Origin: Armatimonadota bacterium
GTDB lineage: Bacteria; Armatimonadota; Fimbriimonadia; Fimbriimonadales; Fimbriimonadaceae
Assembly: GCA_023428805.1 (NCBI GenBank)
Contig: JAEYWW010000266.1
Span: 1 to 9,682 of the forward strand
Reading direction: 5' to 3'
DNA length: 9,682 nt
Notes under the pieces: model-generated
Database searches by the model: none
Told to the model about the DNA's origin: nothing
The model's input: the letters and a program-made list of their open reading frames with translations, nothing else
Made by a program: the position numbers and the translations under genes
Part shown: positions 1-5,910 of the stretch, one piece after another
Layout: every line of letters starts with the position of its first letter
Numbering within the stretch: the stretch's first letter is position 1

Positions 1-868
1 GGTCCATGCTCTTGGTGATGATGCCCATGAAAAGCACGCCGCTGATCACGCCGCTCATCCGCGCCACGCCGCCGCTCAGTGAGACCCCACCCAGGACGCA
101 GGCGGAGATGACTTCGAGCTCCAGCCCTTCGGAAGCCTTGGGGTCGCCGATCAGGTTCTGGCTGGTCAGCGCAAGGCCTGCGATCACGGCCATGACGCCC
201 TGAATCGCGAAGATGATGATTTTGTGCCGTGCGACCGGAATTCCCGCCAGCTCCGCCGCCTCGGGATTGCCGCCGATGGCGAGCGCATTCCGGCCGAAGA
301 TGGTCTTGTAGAGCAGGAACCCGAAGATGGCGAAGATCGCCACCATCAGCCATGTTGATGAGTTGACGCCGAGAGATCGTCCGTCCACATCAAAAATCGG
401 GTAGGCGAATCTGCCAAAGTTCAGGATCGCGGGATGGTTGATGGAGACAGATTGTCCTTCGTTCATGATGAACGCCGCGCCCCGTACAATCTGCATCGTC
501 GCCAGCGTCGTGATGAGCGCGTTGATGCCGAGCTTGGAGATCACAAAGCCGTTGAAGCTGCCGATGAATGCTCCCAATGCGAGCACGAGCGCGATGGAGA
601 CGGCGATGCTCATGCCCTGATTCAGCAGCAGGCCGAGAAGAACTCCACTGATCGCCGCGACCGACCCCACACTGAGGTCGAAGTCTCCCGCCGCGAGGCA
701 GAACATCATCGAACAGGCGACGATGCCGACCACTGAAACCTTGAGCCCAAGCGCGATCATGTTGGCGGGCGTGCCGAAATTGGGCACGAGAAACCATGCC
801 GCGGTGAAGGAGAGCAGCAGGATCACCTGGATGCCATTTCTGCCCAAAAAGTCGCCCAACTTATTCAT
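1..868 (-). CDS. araH: L-arabinose ABC transporter permease AraH (3' end outside window)
   Basis: Integral membrane permease of the L-arabinose importer; it forms the inner-membrane channel. The minus-strand frame is open from an ATG at 868 to the left edge, giving 289 residues. E. coli AraH has about 328, so roughly 40 C-terminal residues are missing. Seen directly: the family blocks CLAAGDFDLSVGSV (about 57-70), INALITTLATMQIVRG (115-130), FGRNALAIGGNPEAAELAG (191-209) and ISACVLGGVSLSGG (254-267), which match E. coli AraH closely as I remember it. Hydrophobic helices are evident at about 13-30, 43-60, 68-83, 88-108, 172-188, 216-235 and 254-285. The start ATG overlaps the araG stop as ATGA, and GGGAG lies 5 bases upstream, so it is translationally coupled to araG. 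Assignment to arabinose rather than ribose or galactose rests on the whole araFGH set. Confidence 0.95.
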   Translation of the reverse strand, partial: MNKLGDFLGRNGIQVILLLSFTAAWFLVPNFGTPANMIALGLKVSVVGIVACSMMFCLAAGDFDLSVGSVAAISGVLLGLLLNQGMSIAVSIALVLALGAFIGSFNGFVISKLGINALITTLATMQIVRGAAFIMNEGQSVSINHPAILNFGRFAYPIFDVDGRSLGVNSSTWLMVAIFAIFGFLLYKTIFGRNALAIGGNPEAAELAGIPVARHKIIIFAIQGVMAVIAGLALTSQNLIGDPKASEGLELEVISACVLGGVSLSGGVARMSGVISGVLFMGIITKSMD

Positions 869-2358
869 GAATGCTCCCTGAGGGCGAGGCGCATCACCGA
901 TTCTTGCGTGGCCTCTTCCCGGTTCAAAATGCCCGTCAATCGCCCCTCGCACATCACCGCGATTCGGTCGCTGATGCCGAGCACTTCGGGCAGTTCGCTC
1001 GACACAACCAGCACGGCGACACCGCGTTCGGCGAGGCCGTAGATGATCTGATAAATCTCGCTCTTCGCGCCGACGTCAATGCCGCGCGTGGGTTCGTCGA
1101 GCAGCACGGCTTTGACATCGCCGCTCAGCCAACGGCCCAAAATTGCCTTCTGTTGGTTGCCGCCCGATAGATTCTTGATCTGCTGCCGCAGGTGCGGAGT
1201 TTTGACTTTGAGCCGCTCGACCTGCTGCTGCGCGTGATGCCTTTCGCGCGATTCGCTGATGAACATTCCCGCAGGAGAAAAGCTGCGCCGGATGCTCGCA
1301 TTGATGTTGTCCTGAATGTTGGCGATGGGGAAGATGCCCTGCTTCTTGCGGTCTTCTGTGCAGAACACAAGCCCCGCTTCGATGCTCTTCAAAGGGGTGC
1401 GGGAGCGCATCGGTGCGCCGGAGAGCCTGACTTCGCCTTTGGCTTTGGCGCTTCCATAAATCGCATGAAGCAGCTCCGTCCTCCCCGCGCCGACGAGCCC
1501 GAACAGTCCGACAATCTCGCCGGGCTGAATTTGGAGATTGACGGGCTCGATGATGCCGGGACCTGAGAGCTGCCTGATTTCCAGGCCATCGCCGCTCACT
1601 TCGCGGGCGCGCCAGGAGTAGACATCTTCGATGGACCGCCCCACCATGTCGGTGATGATCGTGTCTGCGGAGATGCCATCGAGAGTTTCGTAGGTCACGA
1701 CATGGCGGCCGTCGCGCAGGATGGTCGCCGCGTCGCAGATGTTCAGAATCTCGCTCATGCGGTGCGAGACATAGAGGATCGCCCGCCCTTCGTCGCGCAG
1801 GCGGTGGATCAGCTTGAAGAGCGCGTCTACTTCCCGGTCCGAGAGGCTTGACGTGGGCTCGTCGAAGGCGATGACCTGCGCGTCATGGCTGATCGCCTTG
1901 GCGATCTCGACCATCTGCCGCTTGGCAATCGAAAGGTCGCCGAGGCGGGTTCGGGGGTGGATGCCTCCCCCCACCATCTCCAGAAGCCTCTCCGCTTCGG
2001 AGTGCAGCTTCTTCTGGTCGAGCAGGACGCCCTTCTTGGGAAGATGTCCCGCAAGGAGATTTTCCGCCACCGAAAGATCGGGGAAAAGGTGCAGCTCCTG
2101 ATAGATGACCGCGATTCCGCCCGCAATTCCGTCGGCGGGATTCTTGGGCGCGAAGGGCCGACCTTCGACCAGAATACGGCCCTCATCCGGGCGATGGACG
2201 CCGCTGAGGGCCTTCAGCAGGGTGCTTTTTCCGGCTCCATTCTCTCCGCAGAGGGCCATGACCGAGCCGCCCCGGACGTTGAAGGAGACATCCTTCAACG
2301 CCTGGACGCCGGGGAAGGCCTTGGAGATCCCCTCGAACTGGAGCCGGACGTCGCTCAC
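865..2358 (-). CDS. araG: L-arabinose ABC transporter ATP-binding protein AraG
   Basis: Double-domain ATPase that powers sugar import, of the AraG/RbsA/MglA type; 497 residues against about 504 in E. coli. Domain 1 has Walker A GENGAGKST (38-46), Q-loop IYQELHLF (85-92), a degenerate signature LSIAKRQ (142-148), Walker B VIAFDEP (162-168) and the H-loop SHR (198-200). Domain 2 has a degenerate Walker A GLVGAGRTEL (287-296), a full signature LSGGNQQK (397-404) and Walker B AVLLDEPTRG (417-426); its H-loop reads SSE with no histidine. This asymmetry is normal for the family. I chose the GTG at 2358 because the product then begins VSDVRLQFEG, matching family length, and the GTG overlaps the araF stop (GTGA). 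The longer upstream frame to 2463 only reads through araF out of frame. Middle gene of the araFGH operon. Confidence 0.96.
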   Translation of the reverse strand: MSDVRLQFEGISKAFPGVQALKDVSFNVRGGSVMALCGENGAGKSTLLKALSGVHRPDEGRILVEGRPFAPKNPADGIAGGIAVIYQELHLFPDLSVAENLLAGHLPKKGVLLDQKKLHSEAERLLEMVGGGIHPRTRLGDLSIAKRQMVEIAKAISHDAQVIAFDEPTSSLSDREVDALFKLIHRLRDEGRAILYVSHRMSEILNICDAATILRDGRHVVTYETLDGISADTIITDMVGRSIEDVYSWRAREVSGDGLEIRQLSGPGIIEPVNLQIQPGEIVGLFGLVGAGRTELLHAIYGSAKAKGEVRLSGAPMRSRTPLKSIEAGLVFCTEDRKKQGIFPIANIQDNINASIRRSFSPAGMFISESRERHHAQQQVERLKVKTPHLRQQIKNLSGGNQQKAILGRWLSGDVKAVLLDEPTRGIDVGAKSEIYQIIYGLAERGVAVLVVSSELPEVLGISDRIAVMCEGRLTGILNREEATQESVMRLALREHS

Positions 2359-3386
2359 TCGCCCAAACCGGCGTCTTTGAGAGCCTGGACGTAGTTGTCC
2401 CGTGTGATGAGCGTGCCGGTGGTCAAGGTTTCCTTGGCCGGCTCCTTGCCGTCGGCGATCCAATCATAGAGCATCGTTGCGGTGTCGTGTCCGTGACGCT
2501 TTGCGTCGAGCAGGATCCAACCGAAGACGCCGGTCGGCTCGGCCCGCTTGAATTCCTCCAGGCTGGCGCTGCCATTGATGCCGATTCCGATCACGTTCTC
2601 ATGCGTGTACTTGGCCTGCTCCAGCGCGCGGACCGCACCGATCACCGCTTCGTCGTTGTTGCCGAACACGAGCCAATGCTTGATGCCGGGCTGGCGGGTC
2701 AGAACGCCGTTGGCCGCGTCGGTCGCGCCTGCGATGTCGGTCTTTTTCTGAGGTGCGAAGAAGATTTTGGCTTCCGGGAAACCAGCGGCGACGAGGGCTT
2801 CCTTCGCGCCTGTCGTGCGGAGCTTTGCTGTCTCCAATTCGTCGTAGGTCATGCCGATCGCGGCGGTCTCTTCCGGCTTCCAGCCGCGCTTCTGCATCTC
2901 GGCATAGAGCGCGTCTCCAACCTGCTTTCCGATGTCGTGGGCGGCGATGCCGACGTAGTGGACGTCGGTCATCGGCTTGTCGCCTTCGACGAATCGGTCG
3001 TCGACCGCGATGACCTTCATGCCGTAGCCGTTGGCCTTGCCCATGATCGCCGGGCCGAGCTTGGTGTCGGGGGTGCAAATGACAAAGCCTTTGACGCCCT
3101 GCGTGTTGAGGGTTTCGATGGCCTGCATCACCTCTTGACCGCTTGGGGTGGGGAGCTTGACAAGCTCAAAACCCTTCTCCTTGGCCGCTTCGTCGGCGAA
3201 TTTCCATTCGGTCTGGAACCAGGGCTCCTTCGGGTCCTTGACCAGGAAGCCGATCTTCACATCGCTCTTCGAGGCGGTCGGGTTCGTTTCGGTTGAGTTC
3301 TGGCCGGTGGTGCCTCCGCCCGAATTGCTGCAGCCCGCAAGAGCAAACACCAGCGCACCCGCCAGGGCGATCCATGCTGTCTTCAT
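2355..3386 (-). CDS. araF: L-arabinose-binding protein AraF, predicted lipoprotein
   Basis: Periplasm-facing substrate-binding protein of the arabinose importer; 343 residues. The N-terminus is a lipoprotein signal: MKTAW, a hydrophobic stretch, then lipobox LAGC with Cys19, followed by a Ser/Gly/Thr-rich linker to about residue 41. The mature part follows E. coli AraF closely: IGFLVKDPKEPWFQTEWKFA (45-64), GFVICTPDTKLG (100-111), VIAVDDRF (125-132), RTTGAKEAL (190-198) and IGIGINGSAS (266-275). Ligand-contact equivalents present are Lys50, Glu54, Trp56, Asp130, Arg190, Asn244 and Asn271. Two methionines of the E. coli pocket (108 and 204) are Ile147 and Asn243 here. The start at 3386 is preceded by GAGGT at a 6-base gap; the frame continues upstream to 3554 but has no signal peptide there. 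E. coli AraF is a soluble periplasmic protein, so the lipid anchor differs. Confidence 0.95.
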   Translation of the reverse strand: MKTAWIALAGALVFALAGCSNSGGGTTGQNSTETNPTASKSDVKIGFLVKDPKEPWFQTEWKFADEAAKEKGFELVKLPTPSGQEVMQAIETLNTQGVKGFVICTPDTKLGPAIMGKANGYGMKVIAVDDRFVEGDKPMTDVHYVGIAAHDIGKQVGDALYAEMQKRGWKPEETAAIGMTYDELETAKLRTTGAKEALVAAGFPEAKIFFAPQKKTDIAGATDAANGVLTRQPGIKHWLVFGNNDEAVIGAVRALEQAKYTHENVIGIGINGSASLEEFKRAEPTGVFGWILLDAKRHGHDTATMLYDWIADGKEPAKETLTTGTLITRDNYVQALKDAGLGE

Positions 3387-3392
3387 AGAAAT

Positions 3393-3397
3393 ACCTC
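3393..3397 (-). promoter_or_regulatory. Ribosome binding site of araF
   Basis: The minus strand reads GAGGT, six bases before the ATG at 3386. It decides the araF start in favour of the lipoprotein signal peptide over the longer open frame. Confidence 0.7.
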
Positions 3398-3402
3398 GTC
3401 GT

Positions 3403-3417
3403 CGAAGAGTGTCTTCG
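3403..3417. promoter_or_regulatory. Perfect 6-3-6 palindrome in the araF leader
   Basis: CGAAGA-GTG-TCTTCG is a perfect inverted repeat with a 3-base spacer. It lies in the predicted araF 5' leader, ending 5 bases upstream of the GAGGT ribosome site. It could be a second operator or an mRNA hairpin; the sequence alone does not decide. Confidence 0.4.
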
Positions 3418-3432
3418 CCGACACGCGACGGG

Positions 3433-3461
3433 ATGCTACCCGTGCCGGGTATGAAATGCAA
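3433..3461 (-). promoter_or_regulatory. Candidate sigma70-type promoter of araFGH
   Basis: The minus strand reads TTGCAT (3461-3456), a 17-base spacer, then TAGCAT (3438-3433). Each hexamer matches 4 of 6 consensus positions at ideal spacing. A start near 3426 would give a leader of about 40 bases. It is the only sensible promoter pair in the 97-base gap between the TPR gene and araF. Confidence 0.45.
3437..3451. promoter_or_regulatory. Perfect 6-3-6 palindrome inside the araF promoter: candidate operator
   Basis: TACCCG-TGC-CGGGTA is a perfect inverted repeat. It lies in the promoter spacer and covers the first two bases of the -10 hexamer, where a bound repressor would block RNA polymerase. 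No regulator gene is in the window, so the protein that would bind is unknown. Confidence 0.45.
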
Positions 3462-3483
3462 GACTTTGGTGACAGGTATCAAT

Positions 3484-4728
3484 TCATTGCGCCGTTTGTG
3501 CGCCGCGCCGATTGGCCCGGGTGAGGAAGTCCACGAGATTGAGCGGGAAGTCAAACCCGGAAAGCAGAACGATGATCAGCCCGCTGCACACGAGGACGCC
3601 CAAGCACCCCACGAACCACGCCCAAAACATGCGGACATCCTCCCGTTGAACATAGCTCGACACCGCGCCGATGATCCCCGAAAAGATCAATCCCGCCGAC
3701 CCAATCAAGACGCCCATGCCGCTGTTTGAAACGAAGAACTGCAGAAAACCACCCACGATCATCAAGCCCAGAACCAGCACAAAGACGCTTTCGATCTTGT
3801 CCGCCTTGGTGAGGGCAAACCGCCCCATGGGGTGAAGGTAGAGCACCGCGTTCGCATAGAGCTTCGCCGACCAGGAGAAATAGACCAGGCTTGAGGCGAT
3901 GATATAGAGGCCAATGATGAACGGCAGCGCTTCCGGCGGGACTGATCCGCTGCGCAGGCTGATCCGCAGAACGTACGGAATCCCGATCCACACCGCGATG
4001 CCCACCCAGGAGGGAAACCGCTGGAAGATAACGTCGATTGCGAGGATGATGCGGTAGGGGAGAAACCTGGCCCGCAGCGCGGTGAGGAGACCTTCACGGG
4101 CGGCTTCGTCGCGGGCGTCCAAGCGGAGCGCGTCCGTGAAAGCCTCTTCCGCAAGGCGAGTTTGTCCCGCCGTCAGCCTCGCCCATCCAAGCTGCGTGTG
4201 GCCTCCGGGAGCGCTCGGATCGTTTTCGATCATCGTCCGCGCCGCCGCCTGCGCCCCCTGCTTCATGCCGAGCATCTGCATCGTCGAAGCCTGAATGCTC
4301 AGCAGTCCCGGATCGTTGGGGTCGTACTGCATTCCCTGGCTGACCGAGGCCAGCGCCTGCCGGTATTCGCGCTTTTCGTAGTGAACCGAGGCCTGAAGCA
4401 CATAGCCTCCCGTGAAGAACGGCTCCAGCCTCAGAACTTCCTTCGCGCAGTCCATCGCCGTGGCATATCGTTTGCCATCGAGATGAACCAGCCCGAGAAC
4501 AAGGTGGGCATACGTCTCTTCTGGATCCAAGGCGATGGCGCGTCCGGCCTCGATCTCCGCCTGCCGATCCTGCCCCATCATCAGAAGGACATAGCCGAGC
4601 CGGGCGTGGAGGTACGCGTCATCTGGATCATCACCGAGGGCCTGCGAAAGCGCCACCTGAGCCTCGCTCCACCGATCCATCTCAATATATTGCTCCGCGC
4701 GGGCAAGGTGGGGCGAATTCATTCTCAT
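3484..4728 (-). CDS. TPR-repeat protein with C-terminal membrane domain, function unknown
   Basis: 414 residues in two parts. Residues 5-220 form about six tetratricopeptide-type helix pairs with the usual small and aromatic spacing, for example YLHARLGYVLLMMG (39-52), AHLVLGLVHLDGKRYATAM (74-92) and GHTQLGWARLTAGQTRLAEEAF (176-197). TPR arrays bind other proteins. Residues 241-391 hold five hydrophobic segments (about 241-256, 268-288, 314-333, 337-358, 369-391). There is no signal peptide, so the TPR part is probably cytoplasmic and tethered to the inner membrane. I chose the ATG at 4728 because GAGAGG lies upstream (about 14 bases); an ATG at 4722 is also possible, while the frame back to 4848 adds only low-complexity Arg/Ala residues. 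Its stop is 97 bases upstream of araF on the same strand. No catalytic motif is visible and I do not recognise a named family. Confidence 0.88.
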   Translation of the reverse strand: MRMNSPHLARAEQYIEMDRWSEAQVALSQALGDDPDDAYLHARLGYVLLMMGQDRQAEIEAGRAIALDPEETYAHLVLGLVHLDGKRYATAMDCAKEVLRLEPFFTGGYVLQASVHYEKREYRQALASVSQGMQYDPNDPGLLSIQASTMQMLGMKQGAQAAARTMIENDPSAPGGHTQLGWARLTAGQTRLAEEAFTDALRLDARDEAAREGLLTALRARFLPYRIILAIDVIFQRFPSWVGIAVWIGIPYVLRISLRSGSVPPEALPFIIGLYIIASSLVYFSWSAKLYANAVLYLHPMGRFALTKADKIESVFVLVLGLMIVGGFLQFFVSNSGMGVLIGSAGLIFSGIIGAVSSYVQREDVRMFWAWFVGCLGVLVCSGLIIVLLSGFDFPLNLVDFLTRANRRGAQTAQ

Positions 4729-4738
4729 GCTGATTGAT

Positions 4739-4755
4739 CCGACCTCTCGGGTCGG
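4739..4755. promoter_or_regulatory. Perfect 6-bp-stem hairpin just upstream of the TPR gene
   Basis: CCGACC, loop TCTCG, GGTCGG. On the minus strand the loop and 3' arm contain the GAGAGG ribosome site of the TPR gene. A folded leader would therefore partly hide it. A CATAAT hexamer at 4774-4769 (minus) could be a -10 element, but no good -35 partner is visible. Confidence 0.35.
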
Positions 4756-4837
4756 CAGATTGCTCCAGATTATGCGGCATCCAAGAGACGCTTGACGCGC
4801 GCGAAGTCTGGTTGAGCGCGCACTGGTTGCGACGGCC

Positions 4838-5149
4838 TCAGCTTTCAACCGTCCACGAGGCCGCCTCGCTGGAAGGAGTGAGCGGTTTCACCGGGAGACG
4901 TGCCCGCAGTCCAGCACCCCCTTCGCCCTCCTCCCCATCCAATCGGTGGCTCATCGCAAAAAGCGCGTCGGCGTCTTCTTCAAGAACCAGGTCCTCAAAC
5001 ATGGGGTTGACGGATGCCGCAAATGACCGCAGATGATCCCCGTCCCAACTCTTGAGGATTGCGAATCTGGCCAGAGCGTTTTCCCGGCTGTCAAATCCTT
5101 CGGCCATGACGAGCTTTGGAAGCTGGGCCTCCGAAGATTCGCGTATCAA
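4838..5149 (-). CDS. Hypothetical protein, possible second half of a split gene
   Basis: An acidic reading frame of 103 residues from a TTG at 5149, with no recognised family. The body reads like real protein: RENALARFAILKSWDGDH, then FEDLVLEEDADALFAMSHRL, then a Glu/Gly-rich stretch and a Pro/Ser tail. No signal peptide or membrane segment. Start is uncertain. The TTG overlaps the stop of the upstream short frame as TTGA, which would couple the two; other options are GTG at 5173 and ATG at 5107, none with a clear ribosome site. Alternatively it continues the upstream frame after a one-base frameshift, making one gene of about 135 residues. It lies 109 bases upstream of the TPR gene on the same strand. 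Confidence 0.4.
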   Translation of the reverse strand: MIRESSEAQLPKLVMAEGFDSRENALARFAILKSWDGDHLRSFAASVNPMFEDLVLEEDADALFAMSHRLDGEEGEGGAGLRARLPVKPLTPSSEAASWTVES

Positions 5150-5250
5150 AGCCCGATCTGCTCGCAGACCCACCGAGCGGCGATGACATCTTCCACCAAT
5201 TCCAGCCGGAATTCTGAGCCTTCTTCAAAGACAAGCACCCACCAGGTCAT
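5146..5250 (-). CDS. Short hypothetical frame, possible first half of a split gene
   Basis: 34 residues from an ATG at 5250, beginning MTWWVLVFEEG and containing LELVEDVIAARWVCEQIG, which looks protein-like. The frame stays open upstream to 5364, but that part lies inside a dispersed repeat and yields a peptide also encoded by the second repeat copy, so it is not genuine N-terminus. It ends with TGA at 5146, overlapping the next frame. The length is too small for a confident gene; it may be the N-terminal end of the neighbouring frame separated by a single-base change. Confidence 0.35.
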   Translation of the reverse strand: MTWWVLVFEEGSEFRLELVEDVIAARWVCEQIGL

Positions 5251-5280
5251 GCACCAAGTATGGGCGCTCTTCTCCGCACA

Positions 5281-5438
5281 GAAGTGCGGGAAACCGATGG
5301 CCCCGCTGAAGCGGAGCGGTCCATCACGGCTGTTTGGAGTGCGGCGAGACATCGCCGCTTTCATTTGCGGCGGAGCCGCCCTCGCTGCTCTTGATCGAAG
5401 AGCAAGTGACCGCCTCCGGCGGAATTGAAAGCGGTCAT
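5281..5438. repeat. Direct repeat copy 1 with fold-back symmetry
   Basis: 158-bp unit repeated at 5589-5745, roughly 90% identical by eye with one 1-base indel. 60 consecutive bases are identical (5325-5384 and 5633-5692), as are 22 more (5301-5322 and 5609-5630). Internal inverted repeats include GCGGCGA/TCGCCGC (from 5341), GCTCTT/AAGAGC around 5387-5403 and CCGCC/GGCGG around 5410-5422. CCGCTTTCA (about 5355-5363) pairs with TGAAAGCGG (5426-5434). TGGAGTGCG at 5335 pairs with CGCACTCCA at 5446-5454, so about 120 bp folds back on itself. No transposase is encoded. Confidence 0.85.
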
Positions 5439-5445
5439 GCCTGCC

Positions 5446-5472
5446 CGCACTCCATGCGCCGTGTGGAGTGCG
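5446..5472. repeat. Inverted repeat, 9-bp arms
   Basis: CGCACTCCA (5446-5454), 9-base loop, TGGAGTGCG (5464-5472). The left arm is the right terminal arm of repeat copy 1. The right arm matches the left terminal sequence of both repeat copies (5335 and 5642), which suggests two fold-back units abutting in tandem. Confidence 0.7.
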
Positions 5473-5532
5473 CGATCATTCATGTCGCGCTTTGTCATGC
5501 GCGGCCCGCCGCGCCTTCCTTGTGGTGCACCT

Positions 5533-5567
5533 CTCCCGAGGTGCAAGTCTTTGGTTGCGCTCGGGAG
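5533..5567. repeat. Inverted repeat in the segment between repeat copies
   Basis: CTCCCGAG (5533-5540) and CTCGGGAG (5560-5567) are perfect 8-bp arms. The stem can be extended inwards by GCAA (5543-5546) with TTGC (5555-5558). It belongs to the 150-bp segment between the two direct copies, which I read as a diverged unit of the same cluster. Confidence 0.6.
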
Positions 5568-5588
5568 CCATGCGCTCTGCGGCGCACT

Positions 5589-5745
5589 GAAGTGCGGAAA
5601 TCCGACAGCCCCGCTGAAGCGGAGCGGTCCGGCACGGCTGTTTGGAGTGCGGCGAGACATCGCCGCTTTCATTTGCGGCGGAGCCGCCCTCGTTGCCTGG
5701 ATCGAAGAGCAGGAGGCCGCCTCCGACGGAAGTGAACGCGGTCAT
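5589..5745. repeat. Direct repeat copy 2 with fold-back symmetry
   Basis: Same unit and orientation as 5281-5438, offset by 308 bases and then 307 after an indel. Its left part is nearly identical to copy 1, while its right terminal arm (about 5734-5763) has diverged from the CGCACTCCA form. The surrounding stretch 5251-5910 contains no convincing gene other than the start of the DMP19 gene at its right edge. Confidence 0.85.
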
Positions 5746-5777
5746 CTCTACCCGCAACTTCAAGGTTTGGGAGGTGA

Positions 5778-5862
5778 GCTTCAGTAACAGGTATCAATTC
5801 ATAGAAGACATTTACGAACCTGTCATGAGAGCGGCGCGAGTCAGCAAATCAACCAACTTCAA
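5778..5862 (-). pseudogene. Fragment resembling the 3' end of the TPR/membrane gene
   Basis: On the minus strand, codons 5862-5833 read LKLVDLLTRA; the TPR protein at 3543-3514 reads LNLVDFLTRA. Eight of ten residues agree, with many differences at third codon positions. About 30 bases further on, both loci share the exact 16-mer ACAGGTATCAATTCAT (plus strand, 3472-3487 and 5787-5802). Similarity continues 9 bases beyond with only transitions. The fragment has a 4-base length difference between the coding part and the 16-mer, so the reading frame is not kept to the equivalent stop. It overlaps no start signal and is best read as the remnant of a paralogue. Confidence 0.35.
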
Positions 5863-5910
5863 GTTGAGATTGGAGCATGGAATAAGAGGCATATCCGATA
5901 TAATTCGCGT

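Noticed and set aside
2487..3296. 269-codon plus-strand open frame opposite araF
   Set aside because: Shadow of the well-supported araF; composition is typical of antisense frames in GC-rich DNA and no motif is present.
5140..5152. CTTTGA, reminiscent of the prfB +1 frameshift site
   Set aside because: A +1 shift there leads to a stop after about 18 codons; the protein-like continuation is in the -1 frame and no -1 slippery heptamer is present.
5281..5763. CRISPR array
   Set aside because: Repeats are about 158 bp, only two clear copies, with a 150-bp related segment between them; no short regular repeats and no cas genes.
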